11,643 nucleotides of DNA from CAYXUW01 sp964468375 (GCA_964468375.1 CAYXUW010000076.1:1-11643), one strand, 5' to 3'; counted from the stretch's first letter, positions 1-6,714 are shown. The notes: generated by a model not told the origin, from the sequence alone. Translations and numbers: made by a program.

Positions 1-57
1 TACTCACTTGACTTCCAGCGCGTTAGAATCAAATACAGAGAAATTGTTGAAAATTCG
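1..57. other. edge segment that does not fit cdsA (possible junction at about 57)
   Basis: These bases are open in the cdsA frame but do not encode the conserved CdsA motif expected there. Read on the plus strand from base 1 they give a protein-like, charged stretch (YSLDFQRVRIKYREIVENS) whose frame stays open to a TAA at 148-150. In another minus frame they read FNNFSVFDSNALEVK followed by a stop. Either could be the end of an unrelated gene joined here. Which one, if any, is real cannot be decided from 57 bases. Confidence 0.3.
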
Positions 58-560
58 GATGACTTTATTACAAAAATAAACATCAGCAGGACCCAGGGGC
101 CGAAACCAATCCTGATGGCAAGGACAAATGTGCTCAAGAGTCCAAGATAAATAATAGAAAAATAGTTCGCCCCGCAGTTAGCCAACACCGCTGAGGTGCC
201 GTAACGGATGTATTGGTATAGCAGCAGTGCCGGTATTAAAAAAGCAGACAGGAATACTATGTAAGCTGCTAATGAGATTTTAAAAATTTGCGGCCAATAG
301 CAGCTGGTAGCAAATAAAATCGAGGCAATTATTGCGAGAGGAGTGAAGATATTCAAATTTTTTGCCTTGGCAAGTTTTGCTAATTCTAACTGGGTGGGAA
401 TTGCCAGCAGGGCGATAAGAATACAAAGAACTGTCCCCTGAATTGGTTTATCATCGCATGCAGAAGCTGTGATGGTGCCGTCCATCCACCCGTCGAAGAC
501 GACTAAGCCGATAAAAATGACTGTCATCAATGTTCCAAAAAGCAGTCTGTGTTTTAGCAT
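1..560 (-). CDS. cdsA: phosphatidate cytidylyltransferase CdsA, N-terminal part, runs off the left edge
   Basis: CdsA makes CDP-diacylglycerol from CTP and phosphatidic acid in the cytoplasmic membrane, the branch point for phosphatidylglycerol and related lipids. The ATG is at 560-558 and the reading frame stays open to base 1, giving about 186 residues. The protein starts MLKHRLLFGTLMTVIFIGLV and has several hydrophobic helices, including around residues 5-22, 43-56, 72-84, 91-110 and 135-165, as expected for the N-terminal half of this polytopic enzyme. It lies 18 bp downstream of uppS, the classic uppS-cdsA order. No clear Shine-Dalgarno precedes it, so translation may be coupled to uppS. 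The match ends near base 57: after VIKSS the family expects a D-[IS]-G-A-Y-type motif, but the frame reads EFSTISLYLI instead. Identification therefore rests on the N-terminus plus synteny; the last 19 or so codons are suspect. Confidence 0.75.
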   Translation of the reverse strand, partial: MLKHRLLFGTLMTVIFIGLVVFDGWMDGTITASACDDKPIQGTVLCILIALLAIPTQLELAKLAKAKNLNIFTPLAIIASILFATSCYWPQIFKISLAAYIVFLSAFLIPALLLYQYIRYGTSAVLANCGANYFSIIYLGLLSTFVLAIRIGFGPWVLLMFIFVIKSSEFSTISLYLILTRWKSSE

Positions 561-578
561 AGTTATTGGCGGTTAGTG

Positions 579-1376
579 TTAAATGCTCTTTGATTGCGGT
601 TCGATGTCGCCGAAACGCCGCTTTCGCTTTGCATAAGCGAGTATTGCCTTTTCCAAATCCGATTTTTTGAAATCAGGCCAAAAAGTTTTTGTAACGTAGA
701 ATTCACTATACGAGATTTGCCAAAGCAGAAAGTTGCTGATTCTCATTTCGTTGGCTGTGCGTATCAAAAGGTCCGGGTCAGCCAGGCCTGCGGTGTATAA
801 GTGCCGGCTTATACACTCTTCGTTGATCTCTTTGAGCTTGAGCTGTCCTTTTTTGTATTCCTGAGCAATTTTTCTGGCGGCATCTGTTATTTCGACTCTG
901 CCGCCGTAATTTAACGCCAGAGCAAGTATCATACCTGTGTTAGGGGCGGTCAATTTCATAGTTTTTGTGAGAGCTTTTTTTACTGCAGCGGGCAGCTGCT
1001 TTGCCCTGCCGAGGTGAACGAGTTTGACGTTGTTTTTCATAAGCGTGGGGCGAATCTCAATAAGGTACTCAGCGTAGAGGTGCATCAGAGAATTGACTTC
1101 TGTTTTGGGTCTTTTCCAGTTTTCTATACTGAAGGAATACAGGGTCAGAGATTCGATACCGAAATCAACGCAATCTTGGGCTATTTTTTCGACGGTTTTC
1201 GCGCCTTCGCGATGCCCCTCAGCTCTTGGCAGATTTTTTTTCTGCGCCCATCGGCCATTACCATCCATAATTATGGCGATGTGGCGGGGTATCTGTTTGA
1301 TTGTCAGGCCGAGGTGTTCAGCAGTTTTTTTTTGTTTTTCTTCAAAACTCTGCATCTGCTTTTTTGCCGAAGTCAT
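579..1376 (-). CDS. uppS: isoprenyl (undecaprenyl) diphosphate synthase UppS
   Basis: A cytosolic cis-prenyltransferase that adds isopentenyl diphosphates to farnesyl diphosphate to make the C55 lipid carrier for peptidoglycan and surface polysaccharides. The 265 residues fit the family (about 240-265). Visible motifs: MDGNGRWA at 37-44 with the catalytic/Mg Asp38, RAEGH at 51-55, SFSIENWKRP at 81-90, and DPDLLIRT at 200-207 followed by EMRISNF at 210-216. Arg206, Arg212 and Ser214 match the pyrophosphate-binding residues and Glu225 the C-terminal metal ligand. The usual Gly-Gly after IRT is Ala-Asn here (208-209). The ATG overlaps the purA stop as ATGA (1373-1376), which argues for translational coupling and fixes the start; Met8 is a less likely alternative. 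The N-terminal 28 residues are a Lys/Gln-rich extension containing an A9 run. cdsA follows 18 bp later. Confidence 0.97.
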   Translation of the reverse strand: MTSAKKQMQSFEEKQKKTAEHLGLTIKQIPRHIAIIMDGNGRWAQKKNLPRAEGHREGAKTVEKIAQDCVDFGIESLTLYSFSIENWKRPKTEVNSLMHLYAEYLIEIRPTLMKNNVKLVHLGRAKQLPAAVKKALTKTMKLTAPNTGMILALALNYGGRVEITDAARKIAQEYKKGQLKLKEINEECISRHLYTAGLADPDLLIRTANEMRISNFLLWQISYSEFYVTKTFWPDFKKSDLEKAILAYAKRKRRFGDIEPQSKSI

Positions 1377-2647
1377 CTGAATATCGTCTGGGTTCGCTTT
1401 GGTCCGACCCCGATGATTGTAATGGGTGCTTTGATTATTTCTTTGATAAGGCCGACGAAGTTTTTGGCGTTTGCGGGCAAATCGTTAAAATTTTTTGCTT
1501 CGGTTATATCTTGCTCCCAGCCGGGAACGGTTTCATAAACGGGACTTGCCTGAGCGAGCCGACTTATATTCGCAGGGAAGAAGGTGGTTTCTTTTCCGTT
1601 GATTTTATACGCTTTACAGATATTTATCTCTTTTAGGCCGGTGAGGGTGTCGAGATGCATCAGGGCAACCTCATCGATGGCGCCGATGGTTACGGCGTAG
1701 GAGACCACTACGGCATCGAGCCAGCCGCACCGGCGGGGTCTGCCGGTGGTGGTGCCGTATTCATTGCCTTTGTCGCGGATATATTGTCCGATATCGTTGT
1801 CTAGCTCCGTAGGGAATGGGCCTGCGCCGACTCTTGTTGTGTAGGCCTTGGCTACGCCGATGAATTTATCGACCATTTTGGCAGGCACGCCGGAGCCGGT
1901 CGGCATACCGAGCGAGCTCGAGTTCGAGCTGGTTACATACGGGAAAGTGCCGTGGTCGAGGTCTAACAGTGTTCCCTGCGCGCCTTCGAAAAGGATTGAT
2001 TTTTTATCGGCAATCGATTCGTGCAGGAATTCGGTGGTATCGGTTATAAACGGGAGGAGCTTGCCGGCATAGGATTTGCACTTTTCGAAGATTTCATCAG
2101 CGTTTATCGGCTCGGCGTTATAAAGGGCTGCGAAGATTTTGTTTTTGTATTCGACAATGGTTCGCAGCTTTTCTTTGAGTGTTTCGAGATTCCCGAAATC
2201 GGACATACGGACGGCGTAGCTTCTGCCGACCTTGTCTGCGTAGCAGGGGCCGATGCCTCTGATTGTCGTGCCGATTTTGTTTTTGCCGAGTGATTCTTCG
2301 CGCAGCTGGTCTTCTTTTTTGTGATAATCCAGGACAACATGGGCATTTTCGCTTATAAAGAATCGCCCGGTTAGTATGATATTTTGCCGGTTAAGCGTGT
2401 CGATTTCCTCCAGAAGTGTGTCGGGGTCGACCACTACAGCATTAGCGATCACGCAGACGACGTTCGGCCGAATTGCGCCGCTGGGCAGCAGGTGCAAGGC
2501 GAATTTTTTATCGCCTATGACGACGGTGTGGCCGGCATTTGCGCCTCCGCTGTATCTGACTACGATATCGCTGTGCTCGGCGAGAATATCAATAACTTTA
2601 CCTTTGCCTTCGTCGCCCCATTGCAGTCCGACAATACAGGAATTCAT
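1373..2647 (-). CDS. purA: adenylosuccinate synthetase PurA
   Basis: Catalyses the GTP-dependent condensation of IMP and aspartate to adenylosuccinate, the first committed step from IMP to AMP, in the cytosol. With the start at 2647 the protein is 424 residues, typical of the family. Motifs by residue: QWGDEGKGK at 9-17 (GTP loop, catalytic Asp12), GGANAGHTVV at 34-43 (His40), RGIGPCYADKVGR at 130-142 (IMP-binding loop), and EGAQGTLLDLDHGTFPYVTS beginning at 221 (the family signature). Further on are TTRVGAGPFPTEL at 270-282, EYGTTTGRPRRCGW at 296-309, and a C-terminal VGVGPKRTQTI-like stretch. The frame is open upstream to an ATG at 2722, but that would add a 25-residue hydrophobic extension not seen in PurA. 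A GAAGAGG Shine-Dalgarno lies 6 nt before the ATG at 2647 and abuts the ATG at 2653, so 2647 is preferred. The stop overlaps the uppS start. Confidence 0.97.
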   Translation of the reverse strand: MNSCIVGLQWGDEGKGKVIDILAEHSDIVVRYSGGANAGHTVVIGDKKFALHLLPSGAIRPNVVCVIANAVVVDPDTLLEEIDTLNRQNIILTGRFFISENAHVVLDYHKKEDQLREESLGKNKIGTTIRGIGPCYADKVGRSYAVRMSDFGNLETLKEKLRTIVEYKNKIFAALYNAEPINADEIFEKCKSYAGKLLPFITDTTEFLHESIADKKSILFEGAQGTLLDLDHGTFPYVTSSNSSSLGMPTGSGVPAKMVDKFIGVAKAYTTRVGAGPFPTELDNDIGQYIRDKGNEYGTTTGRPRRCGWLDAVVVSYAVTIGAIDEVALMHLDTLTGLKEINICKAYKINGKETTFFPANISRLAQASPVYETVPGWEQDITEAKNFNDLPANAKNFVGLIKEIIKAPITIIGVGPKRTQTIFR

Positions 2648-2653
2648 TTTCAT

Positions 2654-2660
2654 CCTCTTC
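2654..2660 (-). promoter_or_regulatory. ribosome binding site that decides the purA start
   Basis: The minus strand reads GAAGAGG, then six bases (ATGAAA), then the ATG at 2647-2645. Spacing favours this second ATG over the one at 2653, which touches the site, and over the far upstream ATG at 2722. Confidence 0.6.
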
Positions 2661-2693
2661 TCGAAAAATACGCTGCTAAAGCACACAAAAATA

Positions 2694-2729
2694 AACCGCA
2701 ACAGCTTAGCAATATAATCCATTGCGGTT
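2694..2729 (-). terminator. possible terminator or leader hairpin between the 153-aa gene and purA
   Basis: In the minus-strand transcript AACCGCAA (2729-2722) and TTGCGGTT (2701-2694) form a perfect 8-bp stem around a 20-nt loop. The stem is followed by TATTTTTGTG. This resembles a weak intrinsic terminator for the upstream 153-aa gene, or a hairpin in the purA leader. The long loop and interrupted U-run keep confidence low. The rest of the 2648-2763 gap shows no other clear signal. Confidence 0.35.
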
Positions 2730-2763
2730 GACCTGTTAAATTTTAGATTTTATTTCACGGTTT

Positions 2764-3225
2764 TCAACTGATTTTTGCCACGAGTTTATCCAGAACAGCT
2801 CCCAGATTGTCGTAGTTTCTGTCGCTTAACTTTCGATTAACTTCTCTTCCGGTTTGATTTTTGTATGTTATAAGAAAAAGGCCCTTTGATTTGAAGCGGG
2901 TTTTGTCTATTTTTTGTATGGAACCCAGAGAGATTTTCTCTTTATCGTTAATGACGAGCTCGTTTTCATCGACTATAATTTTTCTGTTTTTGATTGCAAA
3001 CAGATATGCGCCAAAAAGCACAGCGGCGCCGCCGAAGAAATAAGGCGCCTTCTGGTTAAAAGCAAGATACGGCTGGGAGGTGTTGTCCGGGTTGGTATGT
3101 TCTTTTATCCAGTCCTCGTTGAAGTAGCCGTCGTAGGCGCACCAGGCCGCAAGGCCGATGCAAAGGGCGATATAGATTTTGAGATTATTCTTTTTGAATT
3201 TGCTTATCGGTGCTTCGATAGCCAT
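2764..3225 (-). CDS. small membrane protein of unknown function, two transmembrane helices
   Basis: A 153-residue protein I do not recognise as a named family. A basic N-terminus (KFKKNNLK) precedes a first helix at about residues 16-31. A polar, probably extracytoplasmic loop of about 30 residues follows, then a second helix at about 61-78. The C-terminal 75 residues are soluble and strand-rich, with a pattern (RKIIVDENELVIND, SLGSIQKIDKTRFKSKGLFL) that resembles a small bacterial PH-like domain: a hydrophobic strand, a turn, an 'I..I.K......G' strand, and a final amphipathic helix ending LDKLVAKIS. The topology inferred is both termini in the cytoplasm. The start is supported by AAGGA seven bases before the ATG. 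It follows the 252-aa gene by 20 bp, so the two are probably cotranscribed. Confidence 0.8.
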   Translation of the reverse strand: MAIEAPISKFKKNNLKIYIALCIGLAAWCAYDGYFNEDWIKEHTNPDNTSQPYLAFNQKAPYFFGGAAVLFGAYLFAIKNRKIIVDENELVINDKEKISLGSIQKIDKTRFKSKGLFLITYKNQTGREVNRKLSDRNYDNLGAVLDKLVAKIS

Positions 3226-3245
3226 CTCAATATCCTTTCAGCAAC

Positions 3246-4004
3246 TTATGTTAATCGTTTCTGCGCGATTACGTTAGTTAGAGGCTGGACAAAGTTCGGG
3301 ACTATTTTTTCGGCCATCAGTTCTTCGGCCAGCCGACACTGGTCTTCGAAAGATTTCATAGCGTCGAATTTGCCGGTTCCCGGCGGATATTGACGGATTG
3401 TAAAAGAAAGACTTATCGCCTCGTCTGTGCCTTGTCTTTTTATGCCCGGCTCAAAAATGCTTGTTTTTGATTCCACGCTTATTCTGCCCTGTGTATTGCA
3501 GTCGTCGGAGAGGGCTACCACCATAGTAGGGGAGAATGCGATGGGTTTAGCCGCCGGCAAATCCAGAAGGCAGTTAAAAGCGGTTGAGCCGAACAGCGCT
3601 TCGGCGATGACCTCATCGTGGCTGCCTGCGTAGTCGAAATCCATAGCGAAAGTAACATCCAGTGAATCGATGTCGAGGTGGCTTATGCTGAGCATATAAG
3701 GGGCCAGTTCGATTACTAATCTGTCTTGGCTGTATGCGTCTTCAAGGTTCGAGGGATTGGCTACACCGGAACCGATATGGTCTGTCTTGAGAGCAATCCA
3801 GCGGTATTGACCGGTGCTGCGGCTTTCTTCTAAGTAGTAGTCATCGTTTTCACGGCGGGAGAAGCAGCCCATTGACGGAAACTGCTTTTGTATTCTCTCG
3901 AAGAAGGCCAGAATGGTATCGCGTTGCTTCGGCATATCCAACTTTGTGTTGATATACATATCGAGATAAAAATCGTCGCAGAGGCCGCTGTAGCTATTTG
4001 ACAT
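3246..4004 (-). CDS. conserved soluble protein of unknown function, probably planctomycete-specific
   Basis: Starting at the ATG 4004-4002 the product is 252 residues (MSNSYSGLCDDFYLDMYINT...). The frame is open for 24 more codons to an ATG at 4076, but that stretch is Arg/Cys-rich and unlike a typical N-terminus. A GGAG lies 13 nt before the preferred ATG, so Shine-Dalgarno support is modest. There is no signal peptide or membrane helix, so it is inferred to be cytosolic. Visible features: a helical, aromatic-rich N-terminus (PKQRDTILAFFERIQKQFP), acidic strands around SHLDIDSLDVTFAMDFDYAG, and a Pro/Ala-rich hydrophobic centre (CLLDLPAAKPIAFSPTMVVAL). I recall similar proteins in planctomycetes but know no function for them. 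It heads a likely two-gene unit with the 153-aa membrane protein. The 4005-4122 gap in front shows no convincing promoter or terminator. Confidence 0.85.
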   Translation of the reverse strand: MSNSYSGLCDDFYLDMYINTKLDMPKQRDTILAFFERIQKQFPSMGCFSRRENDDYYLEESRSTGQYRWIALKTDHIGSGVANPSNLEDAYSQDRLVIELAPYMLSISHLDIDSLDVTFAMDFDYAGSHDEVIAEALFGSTAFNCLLDLPAAKPIAFSPTMVVALSDDCNTQGRISVESKTSIFEPGIKRQGTDEAISLSFTIRQYPPGTGKFDAMKSFEDQCRLAEELMAEKIVPNFVQPLTNVIAQKRLT

Positions 4005-4122
4005 TTTCTGTTTCAATCTCCAAAGGACAAGATGTTGAACACGCCGTATTTTCGCACAGGCCCGAGCATTTGACAAGAAATAAAATGCGGCAATATTACA
4101 AATTAATGAGATGTTGTTCCGG

Positions 4123-6198
4123 TTATTTGGCTCGTTTTCGCATTTTACGCCGAATGGTCAACGGCCAGTTATAAAACAGGTAAAATACCCAGTGTTCCAG
4201 CAGTGCGCCGCGTTCACCGAAGACCGGAACGATATGCACGGCTTCCGTCGCCCAGTGGGCCGCCATAAACCGTGCAAGGGCCGGATAGTGATATGTCATC
4301 TGAATAGGAAAGGCGAGGTAACCGATGTATTTGATGAAGCTTAGAAACACCGCGATGTTGTAATCCTTGAAGCTGCGGTCGTAAATGGCGATTCCTACCG
4401 CATAGAGGCCTCTGGCGATTGAGCCGGGAGAGACCGGAATTACCTGGAACAGCACCAGTATCCCGCCCGCCCCGAGTTCGTCGCCGGTCCTCCGCCAGTA
4501 TATCCAGGCGATGATGACCGAGACGATCTGCGTAAGCGGCAGCGTCAAAAGGTGCACAACTAAACTGATGAGGTATCGCTGAATGTATGGCTCGTGCAGT
4601 TGTGAGAGTATAGTGTCTGCATCCTGGTCGGCCAGGATATTCTTTTTTTTGCCCTCTTTGACCATATCCCGCAGCCATTCTTCGCGAAGATGGGCACTAA
4701 AGTAGAGTTTTATTGGCCGGACAAAAATATAGTGAAGCTTGTTTTTGAAGAAGTCCCAATCGGTCAAAAATCGGTGCAATCCTGCAGGTAAAATTGACAG
4801 CGGCAGATAGCATAGAAAACGCCGCAGCTGTTGCTGCAGTTTTATCGCTCGTTTTGGGCTGATTCTTCCCGCACGATGCCAGACGATGATTTTTTCGGTT
4901 ACTCTTGCGCGGAATGCTTTTTTGAAGTACTCCCAGTTTGTCAACAGCGCTGCGTAGTGTTTGCGCCAGTCGGGTCGGCACCATGACCGCCGCAAAATTT
5001 TGCCCAAGAACGGTATCAATCCGATTACGAAAAACAGCAATGTCAGGATTTTGCTTTTTCGCAGCTTTTGTTCGTGTTCTTCGTCAATGAGATTGCGCAC
5101 CTTCCAGCCGGTTATAGCGCTATCGAAAATAGTTGCCCACAAATATCGGCTGTAGAGCAGTCGAATATGATTGTGTGTGATATCGGGAATTGAGTTTCGG
5201 TAGACCTTTTCATCTTCTTTTAGTTTCTCCAGCATCTCGTGCATATTCGGGTCGTTGCCGAAGTGTGTTTTGATGAAAGTCTCCAGTTTGCTTACGTCGC
5301 CGCGGTCGAACTGCACAAGAGAACCCCGCATAATCCCCTTAATTATCAGCTTAAAGTCTCCGGGACTCATCGGCAAGAACGGCAGCAGAGCGAGTCCCGC
5401 TCTGAAATCGACCGCCACCAGTCCGGCAGATGGGTCATTCTCGGTTCCTTGCCTTTTCAGGCAGTTCGGCTGGCTCTTGCAGGTTGACCACTCGTATTGC
5501 CTGGCGAACTCATACGCCCCCATATCGTGCAGCAGTTTCACAAAATCGGTCATAAACTGCCGCTTTGCCCGGTATTCCGGTGAACCGAGTAACTCATAAT
5601 CGACCGGCCGGCCCTTACGCCAGTCTCTTAGCACATCCAACCGGTCATCGACTTCCAGCCGCCAAGTGCGTCCGTCAACCCATTCCCTGAGTTCTCCGCA
5701 GCTGCCGAGCGTGTTGTCCACAAAAGTTGCGTAAATATCTACAACGGCATTTTTGTCGCCGAATTGAATCTTTGCGCCGCACCGGATAAATTTCTGCCAG
5801 AGGGCGCCTGCTCTGACCGACGCAGGATTTGCCTGAAGCTGAAACGGCCCCTGGAAACCAATCCAGTAAAGTATGTTACGAAACAGGCGGGAAAAATTAG
5901 AAGGGGGTATAAGAATCTTCATCGCGCAAACTTTGCCCGGCTTAAGCCCTTCTATCGGATTATCGCCGTCAATTGCCAGTATTTTTACTTTATAAACTTG
6001 TCCGGCGAATCCTCCACCGACGAATTTTTCTATCAGCAGCTTTACTTTTGCTGTCTTTTCCTGCTCGACGCCCGCTATGTCATAAGTGAGTTCATCACCC
6101 TCGTCGTATCTGGTTGTTCGCATCGGCCGATACAGCCGAGTTTCATGGAATCTGCTTTCGAGTTTTTTGCAAACTTCAACAGAATATTCTTTTGCCAT
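4123..6198 (-). CDS. kinase-like polytopic membrane protein (atypical UbiB/ABC1-like N-terminal domain)
   Basis: This 691-residue protein has two parts. Residues about 50-310 look like a protein-kinase-fold domain. There is a glycine-rich loop VGGGFAGQVYKVKI at 60-73 and an AMKIL strand with Lys94 in the ATP-lysine position. Next come a CKSQPNCL stretch at 240-247 where the catalytic loop should be, and AVDFRAG at 262-268 supplying a DFG-like Asp264. SPGDFKLIIKGIMRGSL at 279-295 then resembles the C-lobe of UbiB/ABC1 kinases. No HRD-type catalytic Asp is evident. From about 340 on the protein is Trp/Arg-rich and helical, with hydrophobic segments near 385-402, 460-475, 541-567, 575-606 and 614-634, ending in a basic tail (TIRRKMRKRAK). 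Residues 419-475 and 478-558 look like a diverged repeat. An AAGG lies five bases before the ATG, and pgpA ends 9 bp upstream, so they are probably cotranscribed. Substrate and activity are unknown; a link to lipids is inference from the neighbours. Confidence 0.88.
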   Translation of the reverse strand: MAKEYSVEVCKKLESRFHETRLYRPMRTTRYDEGDELTYDIAGVEQEKTAKVKLLIEKFVGGGFAGQVYKVKILAIDGDNPIEGLKPGKVCAMKILIPPSNFSRLFRNILYWIGFQGPFQLQANPASVRAGALWQKFIRCGAKIQFGDKNAVVDIYATFVDNTLGSCGELREWVDGRTWRLEVDDRLDVLRDWRKGRPVDYELLGSPEYRAKRQFMTDFVKLLHDMGAYEFARQYEWSTCKSQPNCLKRQGTENDPSAGLVAVDFRAGLALLPFLPMSPGDFKLIIKGIMRGSLVQFDRGDVSKLETFIKTHFGNDPNMHEMLEKLKEDEKVYRNSIPDITHNHIRLLYSRYLWATIFDSAITGWKVRNLIDEEHEQKLRKSKILTLLFFVIGLIPFLGKILRRSWCRPDWRKHYAALLTNWEYFKKAFRARVTEKIIVWHRAGRISPKRAIKLQQQLRRFLCYLPLSILPAGLHRFLTDWDFFKNKLHYIFVRPIKLYFSAHLREEWLRDMVKEGKKKNILADQDADTILSQLHEPYIQRYLISLVVHLLTLPLTQIVSVIIAWIYWRRTGDELGAGGILVLFQVIPVSPGSIARGLYAVGIAIYDRSFKDYNIAVFLSFIKYIGYLAFPIQMTYHYPALARFMAAHWATEAVHIVPVFGERGALLEHWVFYLFYNWPLTIRRKMRKRAK

Positions 6199-6207
6199 TT
6201 TTACCTT

Positions 6208-6714
6208 CTAAATAATCGTTTGTTTGATAATCCACAGTCGTATGCAGATGTGCATTGCAATGGCCGCGAAGACGCCTGCCAGTAAATCGTCGGCAAGAAT
6301 TCCCCATCCCCTGGGTAGCTTTTCGAGATTGCGGATTGGCCAGGGCTTGGCAATATCAAAAATCCTGAACAGCAAAAAACCAAGCCCGGCAATAATCCAG
6401 GTTTGCCCGGCGGAGAATTCGTTTGTAATCATAAAACCGACCGGCAAGAACGCAATTGCTTGGCCGGCGAATTCATCCGCAACGATTTCCCTGGGGTCGG
6501 TTTTGCCGGTTACCGTGATTAAATCTGGGGCGAATTTTATGCAAACGGCAGAGCCCGCCAGAGCCAGGACAGCCATTATCACCGCCGTTGACACAGCTGA
6601 TGCGCCGAGGTGACACAACAGGCCGAAAATAATCGCCGGCGGCAGTGAGCCGTACGTCCCCGGAGCGCCGGGCAGCAGGCCGAGACCGAAACAGGTTAAA
6701 AGTAATCTCTTCAT
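6208..6714 (-). CDS. pgpA: phosphatidylglycerophosphatase A PgpA
   Basis: Dephosphorylates phosphatidylglycerol phosphate to phosphatidylglycerol at the cytoplasmic membrane, downstream of CdsA and PgsA. The 168 residues match the family length (about 160-170). Motifs: GLGLLPGAPGTYGSLPP at 10-26, DPREIVADEFAGQ at 73-85 (Asp80-Glu81), FLLFRIFDIAKPWPI at 113-127, and GWGILADDLLAGV at 136-148 with the Asp142-Asp143 pair. These acidic residues are the expected Mg-dependent catalytic set. Hydrophobic helices at about 27-58, 84-96, 106-120 and 141-162 give the expected membrane topology. No Shine-Dalgarno is visible before the ATG. It follows dgt by 34 bp and precedes the kinase-like gene by 9 bp, whose ribosome site abuts the pgpA TAG. 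Confidence 0.95.
   Translation of the reverse strand: MKRLLLTCFGLGLLPGAPGTYGSLPPAIIFGLLCHLGASAVSTAVIMAVLALAGSAVCIKFAPDLITVTGKTDPREIVADEFAGQAIAFLPVGFMITNEFSAGQTWIIAGLGFLLFRIFDIAKPWPIRNLEKLPRGWGILADDLLAGVFAAIAMHICIRLWIIKQTII

Noticed and set aside
1014..1538. 174-codon plus-strand reading frame across the uppS/purA junction
   Set aside because: It lies antisense to two clearly conserved genes, has no ribosome site, and its protein (FFLFFFKTLH-like runs) is the mirror of Lys-rich uppS codons.
4005..4122. Possible promoter (TTGTCA followed by AAATAC-like bases) before the 252-aa gene
   Set aside because: The -10 match is poor at every reasonable spacing, so I do not call it, though an independent promoter here is plausible from the gap size.
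4214..4678. 154-codon minus-strand frame inside the kinase-like gene
   Set aside because: Same strand but shifted frame; low-complexity Arg/Gly/Ala composition, no start signals, while the main frame encodes coherent membrane helices.
5764..6285. 173-codon plus-strand reading frame opposite the start of the kinase-like gene and the end of pgpA
   Set aside because: Antisense to conserved motifs of both genes, with Cys/Phe-rich composition typical of shadow frames.
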